From Sporosarcina psychrophila (lineage in GTDB: Bacteria; Bacillota; Bacilli; Bacillales_A; Planococcaceae), in NCBI GenBank assembly GCA_020742515.1, contig DYWT01000318.1:1-62023 (forward strand): a stretch of 62,023 nt of DNA, read 5' to 3'. Position numbers and translations under genes: made by a program. Under the pieces are notes generated by a model, which was not told the DNA's origin, did not search any database, and was given only the letters and a program-made list of their open reading frames with translations. Shown here in pieces: positions 17,653 through 27,167 of this stretch (position 1 is its first letter; every line of letters starts with the position of its first letter).

Positions 17653-19373
17653 GCGATTTCCTCCTCTGTGATCTGTGATTCAACGATTTCACGATATACC
17701 TGATTCTGTTCAAGAAGTTCTTCGTGGGTACCAATTCCGGCAATACCACCATCGTCAATGACAATGATTTGATCGGCATCGATGACAGTGCTGACACGTT
17801 GTGCAACGATGACGACAGTCGCGTGCTCTGTTTCATCTTTCAACGCTGCACGTAAATTTGCATCCGTTTTGTAATCAAGTGCGGAGAAACTATCATCAAA
17901 AATGTAAATATCCGGTTTGCGAATTAACGCGCGTGCAATGGACAACCGTTGTTTTTGACCTCCCGAAACATTCGATCCACCTTGTGAAATAACCGAATCG
18001 TAGCCATCATTCATCTTCAAAATGAAATCTTCCGCTTGTGCAATACGCGCGGCATGCTCAATTTCGGTCTCTGTCGCATCTTCTTTGCCGAAACGAATAT
18101 TCTCAGCAATCGTACCGGAAAAGAGTAGCGCTTTTTGTGGTACGAAACCTATTTTGGACCGCACTTCCTCTTGTGATGATTCTCGAATATCGACACCATT
18201 CACACGAATTGTACCGGAAGTAACTTCATAAAACCGGGGAATCAAGTTAATAAGCGTAGTTTTTCCCGCGCCTGTTCCGCCGATAATGGCAGTCACTTCG
18301 CCCGATTTCGCGGTAAAGCTAATGTCCGACAATGCCGGCTCCTCGGCACCTGGATAACTGAATGATACCTGATCAAATTCAAGAGTTCCGGGTTCTTTGT
18401 CCGCTTTTTTAGTACCTTCATCCAAAAATGTCGGTTTCATCGCAAGCACTTCGTTAATACGTTTTGCTGAAACTGCAGCCCTCGGTATCATGACAAACAT
18501 CATGGAAGCCATAACAAGAGCGAACATGATTTGCATGACGTATTGAATAAACGCCATTAAATCACCGATCTGCATCGCACCGTTGTCAATTCGAATGCCG
18601 CCAAACCAAATGATGCCCACAACAGTTAAGTTCATAACGAGCATCATAACAGGCATTAAAAATGCCATCATCTTATTAACTTTGATTGACACATCAGTCA
18701 AATCTTTATTTGCCTTTTTAAGACGAACTTGCTCTTGTTTTTCTCGATTAAACGCACGGATTACACGGATCCCTGTTAAGTTCTCGCGTAATACAAGGTT
18801 TAAGCGGTCCAAGCGTTTTTGCACAGTTTGGAACAATGGTACCCCTTTATAAAGAATAAGTAACACTGAACCGATTAATATAGGCATCGCCGCAACGATA
18901 ATTAATGATAATTTCGCATCCTTTGAAACGGCCATAATTATACCGCCGACCAACATAATTGGAGCGCTTACGACCATACGAAGCATCATAATGACCACTT
19001 GTTGCACTTGTGTAATATCATTCGTCGTTCTTGTAATCAATGATGCCGTTCCAATTTCATCAAAATCTTCAAGTGAAAAACTCTCCACATGTTTAAATAC
19101 TTTCCGACGAATATCCCGGCCAAATCCCATTGCTGCTTTTGAAGAGTAGTAACTTGCAACGACAGATGCAACAGCTCCAAATGCAGCCACCAACAGCATG
19201 ATTCCCCCAATTTTCCAAATGTATGGAATATCACCGACGACTACCCCTTTGTCGATAATATCCGCCATTAGTGTCGGCAAAAATAGATCCGACATCGATT
19301 GAATGAAAACGAGTCCCAATATCGCTATAACGATCCACTTATAGACAGATAAATTTTTTAGCAATTTTAACAT
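17649..19373 (-). CDS. ABC transporter ATP-binding/permease half (YfiB-like)
   Basis: A 574-residue exporter half. Six helices lie in the first 310 residues. Walker A is GGTGAGKT, the signature is NVSGGQKQ, and Walker B is YIFDDSFSALD, where the usual catalytic Glu is replaced by Asp-Ser. The H-loop histidine is replaced in VIVAQRVSTV. This is the degenerate-site partner of a heterodimeric exporter, as in YfiB/YfiC or BmrC/BmrD. The first gene of the pair, just downstream of a two-component system that may control it. Full length. Confidence 0.9.
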   Translation of the reverse strand: MLKLLKNLSVYKWIVIAILGLVFIQSMSDLFLPTLMADIIDKGVVVGDIPYIWKIGGIMLLVAAFGAVASVVASYYSSKAAMGFGRDIRRKVFKHVESFSLEDFDEIGTASLITRTTNDITQVQQVVIMMLRMVVSAPIMLVGGIIMAVSKDAKLSLIIVAAMPILIGSVLLILYKGVPLFQTVQKRLDRLNLVLRENLTGIRVIRAFNREKQEQVRLKKANKDLTDVSIKVNKMMAFLMPVMMLVMNLTVVGIIWFGGIRIDNGAMQIGDLMAFIQYVMQIMFALVMASMMFVMIPRAAVSAKRINEVLAMKPTFLDEGTKKADKEPGTLEFDQVSFSYPGAEEPALSDISFTAKSGEVTAIIGGTGAGKTTLINLIPRFYEVTSGTIRVNGVDIRESSQEEVRSKIGFVPQKALLFSGTIAENIRFGKEDATETEIEHAARIAQAEDFILKMNDGYDSVISQGGSNVSGGQKQRLSIARALIRKPDIYIFDDSFSALDYKTDANLRAALKDETEHATVVIVAQRVSTVIDADQIIVIDDGGIAGIGTHEELLEQNQVYREIVESQITEEEIA

Positions 19374-19417
19374 TCCACAGATTCTCCTTGTTCTATAGTC
19401 TTCCTGACATCCACTTT

Positions 19418-20461
19418 TTAAACAGGCAAAGTGACCGTAAACATGGTACCTTCATTCAATTTACTTTGTACTTCAATGGAACCATCATGCATGTCGATAA
19501 TTTTTTTGGTGATGGACAAGCCTAAACCACTTCCGCCCAGTGTACGATTACGTGATTTATCCACTTTATAGAAGCGCTCAAATATATGCTCTTGATCTTC
19601 CTCAGCTATACCCATTCCTGTATCAGCAATGGTCACAACTGCTTCTGAACCGCGCCTATAAAGAGCGATGTTCAGACTGTCACCGCTGGGTGTAAATTTA
19701 ATACTATTGATAATAAGGTTAATCCATACCTGGCTCATCAGCTCCTCGTCAGCAGTGATCTCTACTTCATCCAATGAAATATCCAACTCCAACGATTTGT
19801 CGACCCATTGAGGTTCACAGGATAGAATGATTTCACGTATTTGTTTATCTAACCGATATGCAACTGGCTCAAAAGGGTGATGTTGAGATTCTATGGATGT
19901 GAGCTTCAATAAATTATCGCTTAGATTAGCTAAACGCCTGCTTTCAGTCTCAATAATCTCAAGATAATGTTCCCGCTCCTTGAGCGTTAAATCGCTTTGC
20001 TTTAATACAGTAGAAAAACCGTTAATGGAAGCGAGCGGGGATTGAATTTCATGCGATACATTGGAAATGAACTCTTGACGCATTTGCTCTATCTGATTAA
20101 GCTCCACAGCCATCTGATTAATGCTTTCTACAATTTTTCCAAAAGGATGATCTTTTTTATGTTTAAATTGATTCGTTAACTTGACATTAAAATCACCCTT
20201 CGAAATCCTCCTCAAGGCATCAATCATCATTGTGAAAAAATCCATTCGCCGCGGAGAAGCAAACCTCGAAAAAATCCAGCTAGTGAGAATGAACAGGGAA
20301 ATCATGGCGAACAACGTAATCAACCCTTTAGAGAAGTCACTCGTATGCAAATTCCATTTCATATGAATTAGCGAAGTTCCTAAGTAGGCAAGCGACCAGT
20401 AGGTGACAGTGACGACTACCCACGCAAATACCGCCATCCCGACACGCAGTACTTTTTTCAT
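19418..20461 (-). CDS. sensor histidine kinase
   Basis: A 347-residue membrane kinase. Two helices (about 8-30 and 45-67) flank a very short extracellular loop, so it probably senses within the membrane or via a partner. A HAMP linker follows (about 68-125). The H-box is VSHEIQSPLASINGF, the N-box region is WINLIINSIKFT, the G1 box is IADTGMGIAEED, and the G2 box is LGGSGLGLSI. Its start overlaps the response-regulator stop as ATGA. A short-loop kinase next to an ABC exporter is typical of drug or peptide-stress sensing, but the ligand is unknown. Confidence 0.9.
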   Translation of the reverse strand: MKKVLRVGMAVFAWVVVTVTYWSLAYLGTSLIHMKWNLHTSDFSKGLITLFAMISLFILTSWIFSRFASPRRMDFFTMMIDALRRISKGDFNVKLTNQFKHKKDHPFGKIVESINQMAVELNQIEQMRQEFISNVSHEIQSPLASINGFSTVLKQSDLTLKEREHYLEIIETESRRLANLSDNLLKLTSIESQHHPFEPVAYRLDKQIREIILSCEPQWVDKSLELDISLDEVEITADEELMSQVWINLIINSIKFTPSGDSLNIALYRRGSEAVVTIADTGMGIAEEDQEHIFERFYKVDKSRNRTLGGSGLGLSITKKIIDMHDGSIEVQSKLNEGTMFTVTLPV

Positions 20462-21132
20462 TCTTCTACCTCTAGCCGATAACCCAATCCACGAATGGTG
20501 CAGATTTTAAAAGAACTGCTGTTATCGGAAAAACGCTCGCGCAATCGATTAATATGTACATCAACTGTTCGATCTGTTCCTTCGTAACCATAACCCCATA
20601 TATCCTCAATCAACTGTTCCCGCGAAAAAGTTTTACCAGGGTAGCTTGCCAATTTAAATAGTAATTCAAATTCTTTCAACGGCAGCTCCACATTTCGATT
20701 TCCCAAGAACAATTCATAGGTTTTGCGGTTCATCAGCAGTTCGCCCATCTGGACTGTCTGTGAAATTGCAATTCGATAACGTTTAAGTAATGCTTTTACC
20801 CGTGCAACAAGCTCAGCCGGCTCAAATGGTTTAACAAGATAATCGTCGGTACCTAATTCAAACCCTTTGACCTTCTGGGTCGTATCGCCTTTGGCTGTCA
20901 GCATCAGCAAGGGAATATCATACTGTTTTCTAATTTCTCGGCACAATTCCCATCCGTCCATGTTTGGCATCATTATATCCAGCACTACCAGGTCTGCCTT
21001 AAACGACTCCAAGGCTGCCAATGCTTCAATACCATCATCTGCTTCCATAATTTCAAAGCCTTCTGGACGTAAGAAAAGTCCGACCAATTCTCGCATATGC
21101 GGATCATCATCTACAATTAATACCTTTGCCAT
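20458..21132 (-). CDS. OmpR/PhoB family response regulator
   Basis: About 224 residues. The receiver domain has the acidic pocket (DDD near residue 8), phospho-acceptor Asp in VVLDIMMPNMDGWE and Lys in YLVKPFEPAEL. The C-terminal winged helix has FELLFKLASYPGKTFSREQL and RTVDVHINRLRERF, the OmpR recognition helix. The start is MAKVLIVDDD at 21132; a longer frame is open upstream without a binding site. It is coupled to the kinase gene and probably controls the adjacent exporter operon, an inference from position. Confidence 0.92.
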   Translation of the reverse strand: MAKVLIVDDDPHMRELVGLFLRPEGFEIMEADDGIEALAALESFKADLVVLDIMMPNMDGWELCREIRKQYDIPLLMLTAKGDTTQKVKGFELGTDDYLVKPFEPAELVARVKALLKRYRIAISQTVQMGELLMNRKTYELFLGNRNVELPLKEFELLFKLASYPGKTFSREQLIEDIWGYGYEGTDRTVDVHINRLRERFSDNSSSFKICTIRGLGYRLEVEE

Positions 21133-21451
21133 GATTGAAGACCTTCTTTCTTCGCCTAACATTGCGTTCATTTTACTAGGCGCATATAAACTCAATATAA
21201 ACAAATTCCACTTTGTAATAGAAATTATTTAAGTTAACCATCATATTGCGTTTAACACCAACGGTTAATTATAATGCCAACCAGTAATAGTTGTACTTTG
21301 CAATTAATGAATACATTTGGCCTATCTACTAGAAAAGTCGTTATAATTATTAGTTGCAGTCTACAAGTTATAAACTTAATCTACTTGTAAACCGCAAATT
21401 ATTTTCAGAATAATTATTTGTAAATTGCAAATTTTACATATAGCTAAACTC

Positions 21452-21862
21452 TTAGGCTCCTCCTAGCTTTTCCCCTAATACATACATAGAACGAAGCACG
21501 GTTTCTCGTTCAAAATCATTCATAGAAGTCAATGCAATCTCCATTTTTGCAGCAATGATTTCATTGATGGAATTCATCATCTTACTCCCCTTATCGGTTA
21601 GCGATAAGAGATAGATTCTTCGATCCCCTTCATAGGGGGTTCTGACGACAAGCTCTTTCTTTTCTAACGTATTAATTTGTCTAGAAAATGTCGTGATGTC
21701 CATTCCGATAGCTTCAGCCACAGCTTGCATGGATGGTTTTGTTACTAATGAAATCTCATAAAGAATAGAGCTTTGTACTACAGAAACCGTAGCACAGCTT
21801 GATTTATGAATCGTCCGCATGCTTTTCGATAATGAGTGAAAAATAGGAATGATTTTATCCAT
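21452..21862 (-). CDS. MarR family transcriptional regulator
   Basis: A 136-residue winged-helix repressor. The recognition region is VAEAIGMDITTFSRQINTLEKKELVVR, followed by the wing YEGDRRIYLLSLTDKG, the MarR signature. GGGGGGAG lies 5 nt before ATG 21862. It is separated from the two-component genes by 320 bp of AT-rich DNA and has no obvious dedicated target, though the exporter operon is the closest candidate. Ligand unknown. Confidence 0.88.
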   Translation of the reverse strand: MDKIIPIFHSLSKSMRTIHKSSCATVSVVQSSILYEISLVTKPSMQAVAEAIGMDITTFSRQINTLEKKELVVRTPYEGDRRIYLLSLTDKGSKMMNSINEIIAAKMEIALTSMNDFERETVLRSMYVLGEKLGGA

Positions 21863-21930
21863 TATAACTCCCCCCGCCATCCATTTTCATAATTATATAA
21901 CAATATACAAATAAGTGCTTAAGTTAAAAG

Positions 21931-21960
21931 AAACGCGCCCAATATAAAAAGGGCGCGTTT
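21931..21960 (-). terminator. terminator of the Spo0M-like gene
   Basis: Perfect 10-bp arms AAACGCGCCC and GGGCGCGTTT with a 10-nt loop, four bases after the stop of the Spo0M-like gene. The minus-strand tail is CTTTTAAC, so T-run support is modest. Confidence 0.75.
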
Positions 21961-21964
21961 GACA

Positions 21965-22342
21965 TTAAGCATATGTAATTTCGTCTTCATCTTGAATGTC
22001 AATACCACTTTTGAGATGAACCGTCGTCTTTAAAATAAGGGTTTGCACTTCAGTTTCGTTCTCCCATCGCTCGTCAGGCACCATTTCAAATGAGATCATC
22101 CAAGTTTCTTTTGATTTGATATCGCTCATTATTTCAATTGATTGTTTTGCAATGATCACTTCATCAGTTTCCGACCGTTTTAACAATTCGATTTCAATAT
22201 AATCGACGAGCTCGTCACTTTCATCTCCATCAATATAAACCGTGCCGGAAAGCGTTTCTCCAAATGCAATATTCGGTCCATCGACGTTTGTATTGACGGT
22301 CATTGACCCGTATTCAATCGTTGACGTAAATTGCCTAACCAT
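21965..22342 (-). CDS. Spo0M-like sporulation protein, short form
   Basis: A 125-residue all-beta protein. FGETLSGTVYIDGDESDELVDYIEIELL matches the arrestin-like strand pattern of Spo0M (PGEEVxGTIxIxGG...IxYIDLxL). It is half the length of B. subtilis Spo0M (about 258 residues), so only the N-terminal arrestin-like lobe is present. GGGGGAA precedes the ATG. It lies 19 nt downstream of the permease gene. Role in sporulation control is inferred from the family only. No frameshift is visible that would explain the short length. Confidence 0.7.
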   Translation of the reverse strand: MVRQFTSTIEYGSMTVNTNVDGPNIAFGETLSGTVYIDGDESDELVDYIEIELLKRSETDEVIIAKQSIEIMSDIKSKETWMISFEMVPDERWENETEVQTLILKTTVHLKSGIDIQDEDEITYA

Positions 22343-22360
22343 TGTCTATTCCCCCGATTC

Positions 22361-23581
22361 TTAATTGTCCACATTTTCGTAATGTAGATTGTCATTCGCT
22401 TCATGTTTATTATACCTTAATTTAAACAATTTGAATAAATGGTTTACAAAAACTTTCAATAATGCATACCCCGGAATGCCAAGAACGACACCTGGAACTC
22501 CGAATAACGATCCTGCCGTCAAGAGGACGAAAATAATCGTTATTGGATGAATACGTAATGATTTACCCATAATTTGAGGTGATATAAACTTACCGTCAAC
22601 TAACTGAACGATTGTCCATACCGCAGCTAACTTAATGAGCATTAATGGAGATGTCACAATAGCAATGATAACTGCAGGTGTAATCGCGATAAGTGGACCC
22701 AAATAAGGGACTACACTTGTAAACATTGCCAAAACGCCAAGTAATAATGCATACTTCATGCCGATGATCAGAAACCCGATAGATACCATAATACCGATAC
22801 AAATTGCAACAAGTATCTGTCCCTGAATGTACGAACTAATTTGACGATCTGCATCGTGAAAAATGACTTCAGCATCATCGCGCATGCGGGGCGGCATCAT
22901 CTTAATAATGAGCTGTGGAAGCCGCTCCCCGTCTTTCAGCAAATAAAAAAGGATGAACGGAACTGTTACAATGGCTAAGATAAACCCTGTCAGTGCTGAG
23001 ATAAATGAAGTGATCCCAGTCGCAATGCCACCAACCGTATCCGTAAAGATTTTTCCGATATTACCTTGCACAGAATCTAAAAGCGTATTCACATTGATAT
23101 CCAATCCTTCATAATAGGACGCGAAAATGGATGTACGCAGAAATGCATCACTATTAATCAATAATTGTCCGAAATATGAAGGAAACTCTTCAACAAGATT
23201 TTGAAACTGTATTTTCAAAAAAGGTAATACGAGAAAGACTAGCAAAGTAATAAGACCGATAGCCCCAATAAATATGATTAATATTCCCCAAATACGTGGT
23301 ATTTTGATCTTTTCTAATAAACGTAAGATTGGTCTTAGTAAATAATAAGCAATCGTGGCGAGTATGACCGGCAATACAACGGTTGAAAAGAAGACGGTAA
23401 TTGGATAAAAGATAAAAGATATTCGATTGAAAATGAGAATGATTAAACCAATCAATAAGATTGAAACAAGGACGAATAACGTACTTCGTCCCCCGAGAAA
23501 CCGAATCACATTTGATGTTGTTCCATTTTTCTTTTCTACTCCTATAGCCGTTGTCGACAGCTTCTTTTCTTCCAATTCCAT
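22361..23581 (-). CDS. AI-2E family transporter
   Basis: About 406 residues with seven to eight helices in the AI-2E transporter pattern: an N-terminal pair, a soluble middle region, PFILFYLLKDGERLP, and the conserved C-terminal YALLLGVLAMFTSVVPYLGPLIAITPAV. Members of this family include TqsA and several Na/H antiporter-like permeases in Bacillus; substrate cannot be deduced here. The start at 23581 has AAGGGG 6 nt upstream. A Lys/Glu-rich tail follows the last helix. It lies between the LCP gene and the Spo0M-like gene on the same strand. Confidence 0.88.
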   Translation of the reverse strand: MELEEKKLSTTAIGVEKKNGTTSNVIRFLGGRSTLFVLVSILLIGLIILIFNRISFIFYPITVFFSTVVLPVILATIAYYLLRPILRLLEKIKIPRIWGILIIFIGAIGLITLLVFLVLPFLKIQFQNLVEEFPSYFGQLLINSDAFLRTSIFASYYEGLDINVNTLLDSVQGNIGKIFTDTVGGIATGITSFISALTGFILAIVTVPFILFYLLKDGERLPQLIIKMMPPRMRDDAEVIFHDADRQISSYIQGQILVAICIGIMVSIGFLIIGMKYALLLGVLAMFTSVVPYLGPLIAITPAVIIAIVTSPLMLIKLAAVWTIVQLVDGKFISPQIMGKSLRIHPITIIFVLLTAGSLFGVPGVVLGIPGYALLKVFVNHLFKLFKLRYNKHEANDNLHYENVDN

Positions 23582-23613
23582 CGGCATCCCCTTCTAACGT
23601 CAAGATTGTTTCA

Positions 23614-24573
23614 TTAATCTAACTGCATACTTAGAAATTTTGAAATCGCTTCTTTATTTTTTGCAATATCTACTTCGATGACTGAGCCAGCGTGTGAATA
23701 CGACTTAAATGAATACGAACCTTCCACGGGCACAGTCATTGTTTCAATATCTACCCCTTTTTTCAACAGAAGAGAAATCGCACGTGAAATTTCATCTTTT
23801 GCCGTCAGATCTGTGTCTACGAAGCCTGACAGCGCACCTGCAAGTTTTGGTACATTAGCAATCATTCCCGGTCGCATCGCTTCTTTTTTAAGTGCAGCAA
23901 TCACTTCCTGTTGACGGGCGACTCGTCCGAAATCGCCTTCTGCATCTGCACGGAAACGAGCATAGCCCAGCAACTCTTTGCCGTTCAATTGTTTTTTCCC
24001 AGGCGTAAGTGTAACGCCTATTTTTTCGGACATCTCTTTTTGGACATCAATTTCAACACCGCCTGGAAATGCAATATCGACAATCGATTCAAAGTTAGCG
24101 AAATCGACGATTGCATAATGATGTATAGGTACACCAAACATGCCTGTTATCGTATCTTTCGTAGCCTGCAATTTACCCAGATAATAGGCCGTGTTTAACT
24201 TATACGACTTGTATCCCGGAATATCTGCATAAATATCACGCATAAATGAGATGACCCGCATCTGGCCTGCACTCTTATCCCACGATAGCACCATCATCGT
24301 ATCCGTACGTGACCGCCCGCTGCCATCATCATCCACACCGAGAAGTAAGTAATTTTCAACTGACGTATATTTCGGATCTGCTGCATCCCCTTTAAATGGA
24401 CCCGGCTCAATTCCGTTGTCTGCTGCCAGTGATTTCCCGGCCTTGTATTCAAAATACGAATAAAGTCCGGCTCCGATAAAACAAAGTGTAGCTATTAAAA
24501 AGATGACCCTGCCGATACGAAGTTTTTTCTTTCTACGTCTTTTCGGTAAAGGCCCTTCATAATTATCTTCCAT
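23614..24573 (-). CDS. LytR-CpsA-Psr (LCP) family wall-polymer ligase
   Basis: About 319 residues: a basic cytoplasmic tail (PLPKRRRKKKLRIGR), one membrane helix (about 26-46) and an extracellular LCP domain. Key residues are visible in LLLGVDDDGSGRSRTDTMMVLSWD (Asp and Arg that bind the polyprenyl pyrophosphate), VISFMRDIYADIPGY, and ELLGYARFRADAEGDFGRVARQQEVI. LCP enzymes move teichoic acid or polysaccharide from the lipid carrier to peptidoglycan. GGAGG lies 8 nt before ATG 24573. The gene is near-complete and monocistronic or first of a loose run. Confidence 0.92.
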   Translation of the reverse strand: MEDNYEGPLPKRRRKKKLRIGRVIFLIATLCFIGAGLYSYFEYKAGKSLAADNGIEPGPFKGDAADPKYTSVENYLLLGVDDDGSGRSRTDTMMVLSWDKSAGQMRVISFMRDIYADIPGYKSYKLNTAYYLGKLQATKDTITGMFGVPIHHYAIVDFANFESIVDIAFPGGVEIDVQKEMSEKIGVTLTPGKKQLNGKELLGYARFRADAEGDFGRVARQQEVIAALKKEAMRPGMIANVPKLAGALSGFVDTDLTAKDEISRAISLLLKKGVDIETMTVPVEGSYSFKSYSHAGSVIEVDIAKNKEAISKFLSMQLD

Positions 24574-24829
24574 TATTGATTCCTCCAAAAAATGATATCC
24601 CCATTAGGACGAACAGGAAGTCTCTTGGTTGCGTGCGACTATCTCGATTATACCATGACGACCCGCTATGGATAACATTAACTGTTTCGGGATAGCTTTT
24701 CTTCCGTTCATATAGTTATATCCACTGAAAATTTATCTATAAGCAAGAATTTGCGGCATTTCCCCCACTTCCCTCTATATGGTGTTGCATATGTTACATA
24801 GATGTTCGTTCAGAAAGGTGGTGGAAAAT

Positions 24830-24928
24830 ATGGGACGTGAATACGGAGGAGGAGAAGGTAATTCTTTCGCTTTGCTAGTTGTGCTTTTTATCCTATTGAT
24901 AATCATTGGCGCAAGCTACATCTATTAA
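24830..24928 (+). CDS. YjcZ family small sporulation membrane peptide
   Basis: A 32-residue peptide: a Gly-rich head (MGREYGGGEGN), then one membrane helix SFALLVVLFILLIIIGASYIY ending at the C-terminus. This head-plus-helix design with final ASYIY matches the YjcZ family of Bacillus sporulation peptides. AAAGGTGGTGG precedes the ATG, and a good terminator follows 50 nt downstream. Membrane location is certain enough from the helix; function is unknown. Confidence 0.8.
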   Translation: MGREYGGGEGNSFALLVVLFILLIIIGASYIY

Positions 24929-24979
24929 TAGAGAAAAGCTAATCAAATTACAAACGCTCATGGATACCTCTCTATTAGA

Positions 24980-25005
24980 AAGGGCGCTTAACCGGCGCCC
25001 TTTTT
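24980..25005 (+). terminator. terminator after the YjcZ-like gene
   Basis: AAGGGCGC / GCGCCCTT stem followed by TTTTC on the plus strand. Confidence 0.8.
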
Positions 25006-25093
25006 CGCAATTCAATTAGATTGTAGGCAAACAACTATTTTCTCTGAAACTACTTATGATACAATTCACTTATGTAAATTTGGAAGGACGTTG

Positions 25094-25630
25094 ATGAAGT
25101 TGACTGAAAAAACAGTTGAAAAAGCAACTTTTGCTGGCGGTTGTTTTTGGTGTATGGTAAAACCTTTCAAAGAATGGGACGGTATCCAAGACGTTATATC
25201 AGGTTATATGGGTGGACATGTTGAAAACCCTACATATGAAGTTGTCAAAAAAGGCGACTCCGGTCATTTGGAAGTCGTCGAGATCACATATAATCCAGCC
25301 ATTTTTTCTTATGAAAAATTGTTAGATGTGTTTTGGCAACAGATTGACCCGACGGATGCAGACGGACAATTTCAAGACCGAGGCCATTCGTACTCAACAG
25401 CGATCTTCTATTATACAGATGCACAGCGCCAAATTGCGGAAAGGTCTAAAGAAAAACTTGATGCAAGTGGTACATTCTCTAAACCAATCGTTACGCCTAT
25501 TCGTCCTGCTCAAACATTTTACCGTGCTGAAGAGTATCACCAAGATTATTATGTAAAAGAGCAAGAGCATTACAATGAAGACCGCGCACTTTCCGGTCGG
25601 GATGAATTTATCACGGGTCACTGGTCGTAA
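25094..25630 (+). CDS. msrA: peptide-methionine (S)-S-oxide reductase MsrA
   Basis: A 178-residue MsrA. The active site is GGCFWC with the nucleophilic Cys17 after FA; here it is followed by MVKPF rather than the usual x-E-x-x-F. Other family marks are [48 protein letters not shown] and AEEYHQDY. It reduces the S-epimer of methionine sulfoxide in oxidised proteins using thioredoxin. The start is ATG 25094 with GGAAGG 6 nt away; a TTG one codon earlier is less likely. No fused MsrB domain is present. Confidence 0.93.
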   Translation: MKLTEKTVEKATFAGGCFWCMVKPFKEWDGIQDVISGYMGGHVENPTYEVVKKGDSGHLEVVEITYNPAIFSYEKLLDVFWQQIDPTDADGQFQDRGHSYSTAIFYYTDAQRQIAERSKEKLDASGTFSKPIVTPIRPAQTFYRAEEYHQDYYVKEQEHYNEDRALSGRDEFITGHWS

Positions 25631-25654
25631 TATGATGTATTGGACTGACCGACA

Positions 25655-25759
25655 TTGAATTTAGTTATCGTATTAGCAATTTCGATGATGTTATTTATCA
25701 TTTTACTATTCGTTGGCGTTAGAGTAGGATATCGTGCTAAATCTAAACAACGAAAATAA
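25655..25759 (+). CDS. possible 34-aa membrane peptide
   Basis: From TTG 25655: one hydrophobic helix (VIVLAISMMLFIILLFVGV) followed by a basic tail RAKSKQRK, the usual topology of small Bacillus membrane peptides. The ribosome binding site is weak, which keeps confidence low. It sits 24 nt after msrA on the same strand and upstream of a terminator. Confidence 0.35.
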   Translation: MNLVIVLAISMMLFIILLFVGVRVGYRAKSKQRK

Positions 25760-25844
25760 GAAAAATTAGATAAATACTTAATACAAGCCCCCTCTACAAC
25801 AGTAATGAATAAAGTGCGCGCGATTGGATTGAAGACATAAGAAA

Positions 25845-25892
25845 ACCTGAATAAACGGCACTTATTAAATTGCTTGTTATTCAGGTCTTTTT
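25845..25892 (+). terminator. terminator downstream of msrA region
   Basis: Stem ACCTGAATAA / TTATTCAGGT followed by CTTTTTG on the plus strand. Confidence 0.75.
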
Positions 25893-25923
25893 GTATAGAT
25901 AGCTAAAGATTTTGAAGCGACTA

Positions 25924-26388
25924 TTATTTCACCACAAAATGTTGTATATGCTGCGGTAGATCTTTTAAAGCGGTGCGCAAACATTCAGGATACAACTCCA
26001 CTTCATTCAAGTTTTTTATTGATGTCCATTTAAAGATTAATCGCTCTCCTTCAATACCATGGAAAGTGTCTTTGCGAAAGGAAGAGGGATTTTCCTCAGC
26101 TGTTATCAAATAATAAAAGCCGATTTCATGAAAATCTTTTCTCCCATGTTCAAAGAAATTCTCAATGACCAAAACCATTCGATCTACACGAACGTCATTT
26201 CCCAATTCTTCACGAAACTCCCTTTTAAGACTGCTTTTTGAATCCTCCGCAATTTCAACTCTCCCTCCAGGAAGCGACCAATTCGACTCATTAACAGCCC
26301 GATGCAATAAAACATGCCCATTTTCAATCCAAATTCCAGCTACACGATAATTAAAAACAGCTTTTTTAGTACTAAATACGACATCCAT
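25924..26388 (-). CDS. NUDIX hydrolase
   Basis: About 154 residues. The Nudix box is GGRVEIAEDSKSSLKREFREELG (G-x5-E-x7-R-E-x2-E-E-x-G) with all catalytic acids present. The upstream segment VAGIWIENGHVLLHRAVNESNWSLPGG is the usual strand pair. It hydrolyses a nucleoside diphosphate-X compound; the specific substrate is not evident. The start at 26388 is preceded by GAGGGG with about 9 nt spacing; an ATG three codons earlier would be too close to that site. Confidence 0.88.
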   Translation of the reverse strand: MDVVFSTKKAVFNYRVAGIWIENGHVLLHRAVNESNWSLPGGRVEIAEDSKSSLKREFREELGNDVRVDRMVLVIENFFEHGRKDFHEIGFYYLITAEENPSSFRKDTFHGIEGERLIFKWTSIKNLNEVELYPECLRTALKDLPQHIQHFVVK

Positions 26389-26487
26389 GAACTTCATTCC
26401 CCTCAAGTCGAGCTTTTTCATTTCACGTAGAATAACGGCAATACTATTAGATAGATAAGAAAGTGTTACGTCAACTAATGTCCACTA

Positions 26488-26540
26488 AAAAACATGCCTA
26501 CCCAGAACTAAGATCACTAGCTCGGGGTGGGCAGGTTTTA
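26488..26540 (-). terminator. terminator of the CTG-start nitroreductase
   Basis: Arms GCCTACCC and GGGTGGGC separated by about 21 nt that can extend the stem, followed on the minus strand by a TGTTTTTTAG tract. Confidence 0.7.
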
Positions 26541-27077
26541 TTATTCATTATCTGTATGAAATAATTCGTAATGCACAATGTTATTTCGATTTAGCATTTT
26601 TTTTGCTTTTGGTTTTTCTGCTGGAAACCCTAGACCCAGGATTGCGACAATTCGTCTGTCCGGCGGGATGTTTAAAGCTTCTCTTACATACGTTTCACGC
26701 TTCCTTGACTCTTCTTCATCCTCTGTATGGTAGACAGCACCAAACCCAACGCAGAGCTGTAAATCTGTCGCAGCTAACCATATAAATGCTGTCGCAATGG
26801 ATGCATCTTGCAGCCAATACTTACTGATATCCGGTCGCCCGGTCACAACAACCGCCGCTTGCGCCGTAGACATCCATTTCATGAAGGGTGTCGTTTTTTC
26901 TAAATGGTCAATTTTTTCACGTTTTTCAATGATTATAAATTCTCTGGAAGGTAAGTTATTCCCTGAAGGCGCATAATAAGCTGAATCTACGATTTGATCT
27001 AGTAAGTCTTTCGGAATTTCTTTCTCCTGAAAACCAGTGATTTCACGTCTTGAACGAATAACGTCTAATACAGACAG
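26541..27077 (-). CDS. nitroreductase family protein with probable CTG start
   Basis: A 178-residue FMN-dependent nitroreductase. The N-terminus reads LDVIRSRREITGFQEKEIP with phosphate-contact Arg residues, then YYAPSGNNLPSREFIII, the family's SGxNxQPxxF-like region; WLAATDLQLCVGFGA and AILGLGFPAE complete the fold. The frame is closed by a TAG immediately upstream of codon 1, and the only start with a proper ribosome binding site is CTG 27077 (GGGGG, then 6 nt). The next ATG, at 26882, would remove the first 65 residues including cofactor contacts. Not next to related genes. Confidence 0.8.
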   Translation of the reverse strand: MSVLDVIRSRREITGFQEKEIPKDLLDQIVDSAYYAPSGNNLPSREFIIIEKREKIDHLEKTTPFMKWMSTAQAAVVVTGRPDISKYWLQDASIATAFIWLAATDLQLCVGFGAVYHTEDEEESRKRETYVREALNIPPDRRIVAILGLGFPAEKPKAKKMLNRNNIVHYELFHTDNE

Positions 27078-27167
27078 CTAAATCCCCCTTATTCTGATTG
27101 GATAGCTAACACTCACCAATTATATAGTTAATTCAAACTACCCTCAATATTTAATTATTTAAAAACT

